Part shown: in pieces, positions 1-6,721 of the stretch
How the letters are laid out: every line of letters begins with the position of its first letter
Numbering within the stretch: position 1 is the first letter of the stretch
DNA from: Xanthomonas maliensis
GTDB taxonomy: Bacteria; Pseudomonadota; Gammaproteobacteria; Xanthomonadales; Xanthomonadaceae
Assembly (NCBI RefSeq): GCF_009192945.1
Contig: NZ_NSET01000001.1
Span: 1-46,293, forward strand
Reading direction: 5' to 3'
DNA length: 46,293 nucleotides
Notes under the pieces: model-generated
Database searches by the model: none
Seen by the model: the letters and a program-made list of their open reading frames with translations, nothing else
What the model was told of the DNA's origin: nothing
Position numbers and translations under genes: made by a program

Positions 1-126
1 GAGGCGGTGCGTACCAGGCGGCACGCGACAGCCCGACGCATGCACAGGACCGGCGCAACGGCCGCGCGTGGACCTCGATAAGGAACCGCACCGCCTCGCG
101 CTTACGCGCCGGCCCTAGAGTTTTTT
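1..126 (-). CDS. IS3-family transposase OrfB, N-terminal fragment (runs off window)
   Basis: In the -1 frame relative to orfA the minus strand stays open from the A7 tract (121-127) to the window edge. It reads KKTLGPARKREAVRF, then LIEVHARPLRRSCACVGLSRA, then AWYAPP, which is the characteristic N-terminus of IS407-group OrfB integrases. The catalytic DDE domain would lie outside the window. Expression is expected as an OrfAB fusion through programmed -1 frameshifting on the A7 tract. Only about 40 codons are present, so whether the gene is intact cannot be judged. Confidence 0.75.
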
Positions 127-381
127 TGCGATCAGGTCCTTCATTGCCGCGTTGTCGAGCGCCAACTCGGCGTACATCCGTTTGAGCTTGGCGTTCTCGG
201 ACTCGAGCTCCTTGACCCGCCGCAGCTCGGACGCCTCCAAGCCGCCGTACTTGCTCTTCCACTGGTAATAGGTCGCCGTGCTGATGCCGACTTGGCGACA
301 GATGTCTTTGACTGGAACGCCTGCTTCGGCCTGCTTGAGCGTGGCGATGATCTGTGTCTCGGTGAACTTCGATGTGCGCAT
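115..381 (-). CDS. IS3-family transposase OrfA (helix-turn-helix subunit)
   Basis: An 88-residue protein of the usual length for IS407-type OrfA. The N-terminal half is a transposase_8 helix-turn-helix domain (residues about 5-45, with the typical run SKFTETQIIATLKQAEAG followed by DICRQVGIS and YYQWKSKYGG). The C-terminal half is a leucine-zipper-like coiled coil (ELESENAKLKRMYAELALDN). It binds the IS ends and is completed by the OrfB integrase through frameshifting. The gene ends at an A7 tract followed by a TAG stop, which is where the -1 frame of orfB opens. Family assignment is firm; the exact IS name is not determined. Confidence 0.9.
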   Translation of the reverse strand: MRTSKFTETQIIATLKQAEAGVPVKDICRQVGISTATYYQWKSKYGGLEASELRRVKELESENAKLKRMYAELALDNAAMKDLIAKKL

Positions 382-504
382 GGAACCTCCTGACTTGGGA
401 ACGATGCCAGAAAGATCTGCTTATGCGGTGTCTGCGGATCGGGGGAGCTTACGGAAGGCTGCAAGCATGCCGGCACAACGAAGGCGAGGAGGCGGTCGTT
501 CCCT

Positions 505-585
505 CGTCATGCAGGAGCGCACCCTGGACGAGATGCGGCTCCGCGCTATGGTCGAGCGCCCATCGGGCAGACCAGCGCTGTGTCG
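505..585 (+). repeat. Diverged direct repeat, copy A
   Basis: This 81-base segment aligns without gaps to 1519-1599. The first ten bases are identical, and the last 36 bases (550-585 against 1564-1599) match at 28 of 36 positions by hand count. The two copies lie in the same orientation on either side of the AT-rich small-protein gene. Function unknown. Confidence 0.5.
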
Positions 586-693
586 TCTTCGCGGTCGTCC
601 TGGGAAGGGGCGGTCGGTCCACTTGCCACCGTCAGCTGACCTTCCTTGGCCTCAGTTACAGACTTGGTTTGTTCGGCGATTAGTGCAAATTTA

Positions 694-699
694 TATAAT
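694..699 (+). promoter_or_regulatory. TATAAT -10-like box upstream of the secreted-protein gene
   Basis: A perfect TATAAT hexamer inside an AT-rich run, about 210 bases before the start codon at 909. The -35 candidate at 672-677 has 16-base spacing but matches the consensus poorly. It would imply a long 5' leader. Confidence 0.3.
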
Positions 700-908
700 C
701 CCCTGAAGTAATAAGGTAAACCTTGAGGTTATATCCATATCTAGCGGGGAATTATTTTTGTGACTATGGCTGCATTTCAACTGTAATTATTAAATACGTC
801 ATCGTCTGCAAGGTCAATCTGGTGCATGCTCACAACGCGACTCGGATCATGCTGTATTCACCGCAACTGCCAAACAGGTCGCATCCCCTTCAAATTTAGA
901 AGATAATC

Positions 909-1316
909 ATGACAACACATTCAAAGATTGATTGTTTCCGTAGATCCGTCTTCTGTCTTGTGCTCGTTGCAGCTGCTGGCCTGGCCACATCGGCTAGTGC
1001 ACAACAGACCCCCATACCCGTACCCGTGACGCTCTACACGGTAAATTACAACCCCAATGTAAGGGCCGTTTATATACAGAACGTCAATAATCCTGGTGGG
1101 TGGGCGTGTGTTCCGGTGGGCGCAGCGAAGTCGGATGGGAACTACCAAACCGGCCCCTCCCTCTTATACGGATTCACATATAGCGTGCGTGGATTCGGTA
1201 CATCCGACTGTAGAGCCGGGAGTGCTTTCCCAAGTTTATATGTGCAGCAGTTTACTGTTCCAAATGCGAATCAGGTTTATATCAATATTAAAAAATCACT
1301 TACCGTCACTTATTGA
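909..1316 (+). CDS. Small secreted protein of unknown function
   Basis: A 135-residue protein with a clear signal peptide: basic N-terminus, hydrophobic core SVFCLVLVAAAGLA, and probable cleavage after the SASA of SASAQQ. The mature part (about 105 residues) is rich in Asn, Tyr, Val and Gly and has two cysteines (WACVP and TSDCRAG) that could form a disulfide. No known family is recognised. An AGAAGA ribosome-binding site precedes the ATG. The gene is AT-rich compared with its neighbours and sits next to an IS, so acquisition by transfer is likely. The product at 9209 has a similar size, signal peptide and cysteine layout and may be a distant paralogue. Confidence 0.75.
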   Translation: MTTHSKIDCFRRSVFCLVLVAAAGLATSASAQQTPIPVPVTLYTVNYNPNVRAVYIQNVNNPGGWACVPVGAAKSDGNYQTGPSLLYGFTYSVRGFGTSDCRAGSAFPSLYVQQFTVPNANQVYINIKKSLTVTY

Positions 1317-1342
1317 TTTGCGGCTGGCTGCCGCTGGTAGGC

Positions 1343-1372
1343 GCAGCGGCCCGTGTTGTTGTGGGCCGCTGC
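1343..1372 (+). terminator. Hairpin terminator after the secreted-protein gene
   Basis: A perfect 10-bp stem (1343-1352 with 1363-1372, arms GCAGCGGCCC and GGGCCGCTGC) and a 10-base loop, 26 bases after the stop codon at 1316. No T-run follows, so termination strength is uncertain. Confidence 0.6.
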
Positions 1373-1680
1373 ATTGCCGAAGGGAACGGCGGTAATCAAG
1401 CAGAACGCCGCACAAGGTCGCGTAAGTGGGGCTGCGAAGCAGCCGAGCGTGTGTCAGTCAATGCGGGATGTCTTCAAGCGGGGCTGATTTGAGAGGGCGA
1501 AGAGGCAATCCACCTTTACGTCATGCAGAGTGCGGTTCCCGGCGACACGCGCTTGAAAGCCTTGGTGGAGCGTCCTTCAGGCAGACTAACGCCGTATCGC
1601 CGCGTCGTCGTACTAGACGCTCGGCAACGCCGTGCGGTGATAGCCCTCGTCGGGCGCGAGTGCGCGCAGACCCTTGTGTA
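1373..1680. other. Gene-free interval between the secreted protein and the operon end
   Basis: It contains the second copy of the diverged repeat (1519-1599). The short open frames on both strands look like non-coding reading. It is also the region downstream of the last gene of the minus-strand operon. No clear terminator hairpin was seen. Confidence 0.4.
1519..1599 (+). repeat. Diverged direct repeat, copy B
   Basis: Gapless partner of 505-585 (81 bases, same orientation); the 3' 36 bases are best conserved. It lies just past the 3' end of the minus-strand operon. Confidence 0.5.
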
Positions 1681-2268
1681 TCAGCCCACTTGGCAATGGC
1701 CTACCGCGAAGACTCGACGGCTCCACGCCATGATCGCCCGAGCAGCGTCCTCTGGGAGCAGCGTGGCGGTATCGAGGCAGAGATGGTGATCCGCTCGGAT
1801 CGGGACCGTGTAGGGGCATTGCTGCAGGATCGCCGACAGCTGGCTGCAGTTGTCCACCTTCCCGAAGGCGCGTCTGTCGCTGTTTTCGACTCTTTCCAGC
1901 AGCTGGCGACGCGGTGCGGTGAGTTGAACGAAGTGCGGCGTCACGCGATGCTCTGCGCAGAGCGCCTTCAGCGCATCGATGTACCAGTCGTCCTCTGGGC
2001 CACCGTAGCAGAACGTGGTGATGATGGTGCGGGGCGCGCGTTCAAACAGGAGCGCCAACGCATGCAGCCGGAGTTTGCACGCAAATCGCCTGCGTGCGTC
2101 GAAGCCGCTGTCGGCGCCCAGCAGCTCGGTCGCGAGATCGTAGGTCAGGTGATTATGGAACAGGCATGCGGACGTCTGCCTCGCCAGTGCCTTGCCGACG
2201 GTCAGTTTGCCGACGGCGGGCGGGCCATAGAGCATCGCCAAGTGTCTGTGGTGGTGGAGCAAGCGCAT
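1681..2268 (-). CDS. P-loop nucleoside/nucleotide kinase-like protein
   Basis: A 195-residue protein with an N-terminal Walker A motif, GPPAVGKLTVGK (residues about 15-26), after a short beta strand (LAMLYG). This is typical of small AAA_18/shikimate-kinase-like P-loop phosphotransferases. The acceptor is unknown. The start was set at the ATG at 2268, seven bases after the stop of the upstream oxygenase gene and preceded by AGCGAGG. The frame is open further upstream to an ATG at 2319, but that would overlap the upstream gene. It is the last gene of a five-gene operon, so it may phosphorylate the pathway product or confer self-protection by modifying it; this is inference from context only. 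Confidence 0.75.
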   Translation of the reverse strand: MRLLHHHRHLAMLYGPPAVGKLTVGKALARQTSACLFHNHLTYDLATELLGADSGFDARRRFACKLRLHALALLFERAPRTIITTFCYGGPEDDWYIDALKALCAEHRVTPHFVQLTAPRRQLLERVENSDRRAFGKVDNCSQLSAILQQCPYTVPIRADHHLCLDTATLLPEDAARAIMAWSRRVFAVGHCQVG

Positions 2269-2275
2269 CCTCGCT

Positions 2276-2947
2276 TCATTGGGCTGTGCTTGTGGTCCCG
2301 GGCGCATAGTAGGTGACATTGAGGGTGTTACGGGTCACGCTGCCCGTGGTGCGCAATCGCGTCACCTCATGCCATGTGTCTTCGTAGGCTCCATCGCGAA
2401 TGATCACCGTTGCGTTTCCGACGACAGGGAGCACCACGTGGCGTGCGTCATCGTGATTGCCCGGATCAAGAATGCGCAGCAAACCGCCCCACTCATGCTC
2501 CCAGTGGGCGTTGAAGTAGATAATCAGGCGAAAGCCCAGGCGTAATGACGCATCGACGTGAGGCAGGTAGTGGGTGTCCTGCCCTCCGCGAAACGCAACG
2601 GCCTCCATCGGGAAGTCGCTCAGGTCCGTTCCACAGAAGTGGGACATCGCCGACCTGAAATCTGCCGAGGTGAGTTCCCCGCACATCGCCTGCCAGGCAT
2701 CCGACAGTGTCGCTGGCTGGTCGACGCCGGGCGTGCCCAAAGGGACGATGGTGCGTCGATAGAAGTGCCCGCCGTTGCGTTGTCGGAAGTTGAAGCCTTC
2801 GGTCGGAAACTGATCTGCGAGGCCGTTCGCGACAGTATCGTCTCGCCAGATCTTTCGAAGTTCTCCCCAATGGAACGGCGTGGCATGGCGTGTTCCCCCT
2901 GCAATCTGCCCGAGCGCGAAGTATGCCGACGTCATGGTCTTCCCCAT
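2276..2947 (-). CDS. 2-oxoglutarate/Fe(II) oxygenase, prolyl-4-hydroxylase-like
   Basis: A 223-residue protein with the double-stranded beta-helix fold signature of P4H-type oxygenases. The metal triad is His130-x-Asp132 (in HYLPHVDAS) and distal His193 (in DTWHEV). A 2-oxoglutarate-binding Arg is at about 206 (RNTLN), and the family's EWGGLL segment precedes the distal motif. It would hydroxylate a free amino acid, peptide or small molecule using O2 and 2-oxoglutarate. An alternative ATG at 2935 has a better ribosome-binding site (GGGGAAG). Its stop is 7 bases from the kinase-like gene downstream, and the aminotransferase gene ends 14 bases upstream. The substrate is unknown. Confidence 0.85.
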   Translation of the reverse strand: MGKTMTSAYFALGQIAGGTRHATPFHWGELRKIWRDDTVANGLADQFPTEGFNFRQRNGGHFYRRTIVPLGTPGVDQPATLSDAWQAMCGELTSADFRSAMSHFCGTDLSDFPMEAVAFRGGQDTHYLPHVDASLRLGFRLIIYFNAHWEHEWGGLLRILDPGNHDDARHVVLPVVGNATVIIRDGAYEDTWHEVTRLRTTGSVTRNTLNVTYYAPGTTSTAQ

Positions 2948-2961
2948 CCGAAAAGTGAGCG

Positions 2962-4218
2962 TCAGTGATGCGATGGCTTCTCTATCGCATTGGTGAATCG
3001 TTGCACCAGCTCGTCGATCTCGGCGTCCACGATCGTGAACGGTGGGGCGAGCTTGAGATGTCGATCCGCGGCACCCATGAGCAGGCCGCTCTGGCGCGCA
3101 TTCTGTTGCGCGCGTCCACAGGCCTCCGGCGACGAAAAGGTGATCGACAGCATCAGGCCCTTTCCTTGCACGCTCACGATATCGCTGGACGACGGTAGGC
3201 GCTCACGCAGCGCCTGCAGCAAGCGCGTGCCCTTCGCCTGGACCCGTTCGTAGCAATCCTCGGCATCCAGGTGGTCGAGAATGAACAGGGCGGCACGGCA
3301 TCCCAGCAGGTTACCGGACTGGGTATGACCATGGCGGAACAGCGGGAGCGGTTGCGTGGCGAAGACATCGGCGATCTTGGCTGTCGTCATGACGGCAGTG
3401 ATCGGAAAGCCGCCACCGAGACACTTGCTGAAGATCACGATGTCCGGGGTGGCGCCCTGCGAAACCGATTCGCACAGCACACCGGTGCGTCCGATCCCAC
3501 AATACACTTCGTCGCAGATCAACGGAATGTCGTAAGCCCTGGCGAGCGAGGACAGTGATTGCAGAAATCCGGCGGGGAACTGCCGGGTTCCCGCCATTGC
3601 CATCACCGGCTCGACGATGATGGCCGCGATGGTCGGGCCATGCTCGGCCAGCAGCGCTTCCCATGCGGCCATGTCATCGATGGTCTGCGGCAACGGCATC
3701 GTCACTGCACAGTTTGCAACAAGCGGCAAGGCGCCTTCGTTGATGAAAGCGCGTCGTGTCGCGAGCATCGCACCGAGCGTGCAGCCATGATACGCACCGT
3801 CGATGGCCACGACGCGCGTGCGTTGCGGCTGACCACGACCGCGTTGATACTGCCACGCCATCTTCATGGCGGCTTCGACTCCTTCGCTGCCGCTCCCCAC
3901 CAGGAACGTATGCACGAGCCCGGCTGGCGCCAATGCGTCGCCCAACCGTTCGGCAAGCGCTTCGGGCAGCAGGGTGCTCGTCCCGATGTTGCACGCGTGC
4001 ACCAGCGTGTCCAGCTGCCGCTTGACGGCATCGATCAGTGCCGGGTGAGAATGACCGAGGCAGTGGTTGTAGCTGCCGGACATGCCGTCCAGATAGGGCT
4101 TGCCCGCATCGTCGTAGAGATAGACCCCTGCGCCGCGCACGATCCGGGGGCGACAATCTTCAAGGTCCAGCGGCGTGTACGGCGGCCAGTACCGGCGCGG
4201 GCTAGAGATAGTGTTCAT
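2962..4218 (-). CDS. Class III PLP-dependent aminotransferase
   Basis: A 418-residue protein of normal family length. It shows the class III landmarks: a GSGSEGVEAAMKMA phosphate-binding segment near 108-121, an aromatic-His pair YHG (143-145), the cofactor Asp236 in ICDEVYCGIGRTG, and the Schiff-base Lys265 in FSKCLGGG. Members transfer amino groups on omega-amino or other amine positions, often from or to 2-oxoglutarate or pyruvate. An AGGGA ribosome-binding site precedes the ATG. The gene overlaps the end of the sulfotransferase gene by 17 bases, so the two are translationally coupled. In this operon it could install or remove the amine of the hydroxylated or sulfated product. The precise substrate cannot be read from the sequence. 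Confidence 0.9.
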   Translation of the reverse strand: MNTISSPRRYWPPYTPLDLEDCRPRIVRGAGVYLYDDAGKPYLDGMSGSYNHCLGHSHPALIDAVKRQLDTLVHACNIGTSTLLPEALAERLGDALAPAGLVHTFLVGSGSEGVEAAMKMAWQYQRGRGQPQRTRVVAIDGAYHGCTLGAMLATRRAFINEGALPLVANCAVTMPLPQTIDDMAAWEALLAEHGPTIAAIIVEPVMAMAGTRQFPAGFLQSLSSLARAYDIPLICDEVYCGIGRTGVLCESVSQGATPDIVIFSKCLGGGFPITAVMTTAKIADVFATQPLPLFRHGHTQSGNLLGCRAALFILDHLDAEDCYERVQAKGTRLLQALRERLPSSSDIVSVQGKGLMLSITFSSPEACGRAQQNARQSGLLMGAADRHLKLAPPFTIVDAEIDELVQRFTNAIEKPSHH

Positions 4219-5266
4219 AGGGTGTTCCCTGCAGCGCGGATCTCAGCTGGGCAACGTTGTCGACCGTCGACGCGATCGCCGCTGTTTCCTTCTTTCCGGT
4301 TCCCGGTTCCAACCGCACGGCCGATACGCCCAGAAATGCGAGCAGCCCGGCCGACGTGCCCTCGGGGTCGGCGAGCAGTTCTTCGTATTCGATGGAGAGG
4401 ATGTCGTGATGTCCGAAGCGTTCGCAGAACGCGGCGCGATTGGCGAGGTCGCGATCGATGAAGTCGACCAGTTCTTCGTGCGATACGCGCAGTGTGAGCT
4501 GCCCGCGCGTGCGCGTATCGTCCCGGCCGACGTACCAGACCTGGTCCAGCAAGCTTTTCCTGAGCGATACCATGCGCTCGAGGCGACTGCGTCGATCCAG
4601 CAGAATGATCTTCAGGTCAGGTAGGGCCGCCAAGGTGTCCCAGACATCGACGCCTCCCCATTCCGAGTCCAGATCGCGAAAGAGCACGAACCCCACCGCC
4701 TGCACATACTCGAAGTAAGGACGGAACAGATGTCGCTCGAGGATCTGGTCTGCAGTGGCATCCCGGACGGAATACGGCAGCAAGTGCTGGCCGAACCGAT
4801 TGAATGCTTCGCCATGCATCTCGATGCAGGGGTGCGAGCCAAGGAGCGTGCGTAACAGGTGCGTGCCGGACCGGGGCGTCGACACGATGGCGAATTTCCG
4901 GTATTGCTTCTGCGCCGCGGCGACGGTGTCGTTCAAGCTGCCGCCCACCCATTTGTTGTGCTCCGCTTGGGCGATCTTCGCGCGGATGAGCTCAAACAGC
5001 TGTGGCGAACGCTTCGCCAGGCCGAGCAGCGGCGCCATCACCTCGTCGCCACGCAGGCCCTGGCTGCTCCAGCGTTTTCCACCGTTCCGATACTCGCGTA
5101 CGAACTCGATGACCGTCGAGGTCATGGGCGGTTCGATCGCGTGTTCTGCAAGGTCGCTGCCAATGCGTGCCGCAAGGTCGTGCGTGGGGTGAGACATCCA
5201 CAAGGCCCATTGGGAAGCAAGCAGCGGCGCCGTTGTCTCAGCCATGGGTGCGGGGCCTGCGGTCAT
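4202..5266 (-). CDS. PAPS-dependent sulfotransferase
   Basis: A protein of about 354 residues. The 5'-phosphosulfate-binding loop of sulfotransferases is clear: AIVSTPRSGTHLLRTLLG (residues about 126-143, PRSGTHLL core). A 3'-phosphate segment containing RLERMVSLRKS follows, and a C-terminal segment IEYEELLADPE is typical of the family. About 120 extra residues precede the loop. It would transfer sulfate from PAPS to a hydroxyl or amine of a small molecule or peptide in the cytoplasm. The ATG at 5266 was chosen, with 29 bases of overlap with the upstream oxygenase gene; 5245 is an alternative, and the open frame extends to 5404. Coupling with two hydroxylases suggests sulfation of a newly made hydroxyl (inference). 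Confidence 0.85.
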   Translation of the reverse strand: MTAGPAPMAETTAPLLASQWALWMSHPTHDLAARIGSDLAEHAIEPPMTSTVIEFVREYRNGGKRWSSQGLRGDEVMAPLLGLAKRSPQLFELIRAKIAQAEHNKWVGGSLNDTVAAAQKQYRKFAIVSTPRSGTHLLRTLLGSHPCIEMHGEAFNRFGQHLLPYSVRDATADQILERHLFRPYFEYVQAVGFVLFRDLDSEWGGVDVWDTLAALPDLKIILLDRRSRLERMVSLRKSLLDQVWYVGRDDTRTRGQLTLRVSHEELVDFIDRDLANRAAFCERFGHHDILSIEYEELLADPEGTSAGLLAFLGVSAVRLEPGTGKKETAAIASTVDNVAQLRSALQGTPYEHYL

Positions 5267-6116
5267 GGTCGTTCGAGCAACGAGGGGCGGGACGCGGTTG
5301 CACAGCGCAGGCGCCAGGGGCGGAGAGGAACAGGCCCCGTAACAGAATGCGCGGGTTGACCGGATCGTCGACGTAGGCGCTTCGTCCATGCGACAGCTGG
5401 TCATTGCGCATGATCAATGCCTGTCCCTTGCGAAGCAGGAAACTGACGGTGTAGCCGCTCTCCGGCTTGCTGAGATGGGTCAAGAACGCCGCCGCCTCCA
5501 GCACCCTCGGATCCACGCGCCGGCAATAGTCCCAGTCCGCCGTCAGGTCCAGAGTAAACCCACCGACCATGGTGCCATCGTCCTCGGCGAGGAAGAGCGG
5601 GCCGATATGCTCGTACTGTTGATCCAGGCGCGGGTCGGTCGACCTGCGTCGGAACGCCTTTGGCGCCAGGAGAGATTGGGCGAGATCCGGGTGATGGCGA
5701 GCAAGCGCCTGGAACGCCGATAGGCTGTCGAACAGGATTGATTCGCCGCCATGCAGCCCGTGCTGTTTGCAAAGAAGAATGGACGTCTTGATCGTGCCGA
5801 TGGGCAGGTACGAACCGTCGGTGTGCAAGGCCGCGCTTGACGTGCTGTTGAAGACGCCATGCTGGCCTTCTTTCAGACCGCCGACCTGGTTGATGCCTGA
5901 CGGCGACATGCCTTCCGCGTGCAGGCGACGGTTGAAGTCGGACTGATACATCGGGCCAAGTTGATAGAGTGCCGACATCCGCTCGAAATCGGATGCATCG
6001 AATCGCCATCGGTCGGTAACGATCGCAAATCCATATCGGCCGACGTCCCGCACGACGGCGGTCACATCGTCTGCATCGCGTACCTGTGCAGACCAACCGC
6101 TGAAACGGCTTTGCAT
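5238..6116 (-). CDS. TauD/TfdA-family (VioC/clavaminate-synthase-like) 2-oxoglutarate oxygenase
   Basis: A 292-residue protein. The metal-binding triad is His98-x-Asp100 in ALHTDGSYLP and His243 in NDQLSHGRSAY; Arg256 or Arg260 (NPRILLRGLF) would bind 2-oxoglutarate. The HTDG variant resembles amino-acid beta-hydroxylases of the clavaminate-synthase-like group more than taurine dioxygenase, but this is a by-eye judgement. AGAGG lies six bases before the ATG, a good ribosome-binding site. It is the first gene of the five-gene minus-strand operon, so it probably carries out the committed hydroxylation. No transporter for a sulfonate is nearby, which argues against a sulfur-scavenging TauD role. 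Confidence 0.87.
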   Translation of the reverse strand: MQSRFSGWSAQVRDADDVTAVVRDVGRYGFAIVTDRWRFDASDFERMSALYQLGPMYQSDFNRRLHAEGMSPSGINQVGGLKEGQHGVFNSTSSAALHTDGSYLPIGTIKTSILLCKQHGLHGGESILFDSLSAFQALARHHPDLAQSLLAPKAFRRRSTDPRLDQQYEHIGPLFLAEDDGTMVGGFTLDLTADWDYCRRVDPRVLEAAAFLTHLSKPESGYTVSFLLRKGQALIMRNDQLSHGRSAYVDDPVNPRILLRGLFLSAPGACAVQPRPAPRCSNDHDRRPRTHG

Positions 6117-6721
6117 ACAACGCCTCTGATGAGGAAGTAGGTTGATGCTTGGATGCCTGGCAATGAGTCCAGGTCCCGGATTTTCATGACGGGCACGGGA
6201 TCGCCGCTCAGCGATTCCGAGATTGATACATTTACGTATTTTCTATCGGCGATGCAGCGCTGCGCTTTCTTTCAGGCCAGGCACATCCCGCACCGGGATC
6301 GAGACTCTGCCGTCCAACATGCTCTGTGATGCCCGCGGCGAAATGCTGCCGCAATGTGCTCGCATGCACGCGCCTGTCGATGACTTCCATAAGGCGCGAG
6401 CCATTATCTGCGCGAAAAATACGTGCAACCGTGATGACGTACGCATCCCGAAACTATGGAAGAGGTTGTCGACACACCTGGCCACGGCTGATGCGCTCCC
6501 GGCGCGGGCACCAAGCTTGATCCATCGGCCGGCATTGGCAGGCAATGGCACGTCCGATCCGTGGTCATTCGGCGATGGATTGCCGACCAATCTCCACTGC
6601 GCCTTGCGGCGATCTCGTGCACAGCAAGTTCCTCGTGCGCAACGCGGCACAAGCGAAGGAGCGCTGCGATGGAGCGCAGGGGCGATGCGCGCCAGCAGCG
6701 GCATCGCCACGTGGTCATGCA
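6117..6721. other. Gene-poor leader region upstream of the 1.7-6.1 kb operon
   Basis: A 605-base interval between the first operon gene and the 3' end of the prolyl oligopeptidase gene. It appears less GC-rich than the flanks. A 166-codon minus-strand frame (6243-6743) has an unconvincing composition. Two short minus-strand frames, 6232-6390 (52 codons) and 6062-6187 (41 codons, overlapping the start of the oxygenase gene), are the only ones positioned like leader or precursor peptides. They lack clear ribosome-binding sites. The operon promoter should lie here, but no strong sigma-70 box was recognised. Confidence 0.4.

Larger units (their letters stand above)
1..447 (-). mobile_element. IS3-family (IS407-group-like) insertion sequence, 5' part, cut by window edge
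   Basis: The 5' end of an insertion sequence read on the minus strand: a complete orfA followed by the beginning of orfB in the -1 frame, as in the IS407 group of IS3 elements. The segment upstream of orfA (about 382-447) would hold the left terminal inverted repeat. The exact end is not certain because the other terminus and any target duplication lie outside the window. The element borders an AT-rich accessory stretch and the biosynthetic-type operon that starts at 1681, which fits a variable locus. Confidence 0.8.
448..908. other. AT-rich intergenic stretch with no convincing gene
   Basis: The left part (about 450-660) is GC-rich and contains the first copy of a diverged repeat (505-585). 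From about 660 the composition becomes clearly AT-rich compared with the rest of the window. There is a TATAAT box at 694-699, but the best -35-like hexamer (672-677) is poor. The open frames here are short and do not look like proteins. The region probably carries the promoter and long leader of the secreted-protein gene at 909. Confidence 0.5.

Noticed and set aside
5266..5404. Sulfotransferase start at 5404 (400 residues)
   Set aside because: The extra N-terminal part would lie deep inside the upstream oxygenase gene; starts at 5266 or 5245 fit operon spacing better.
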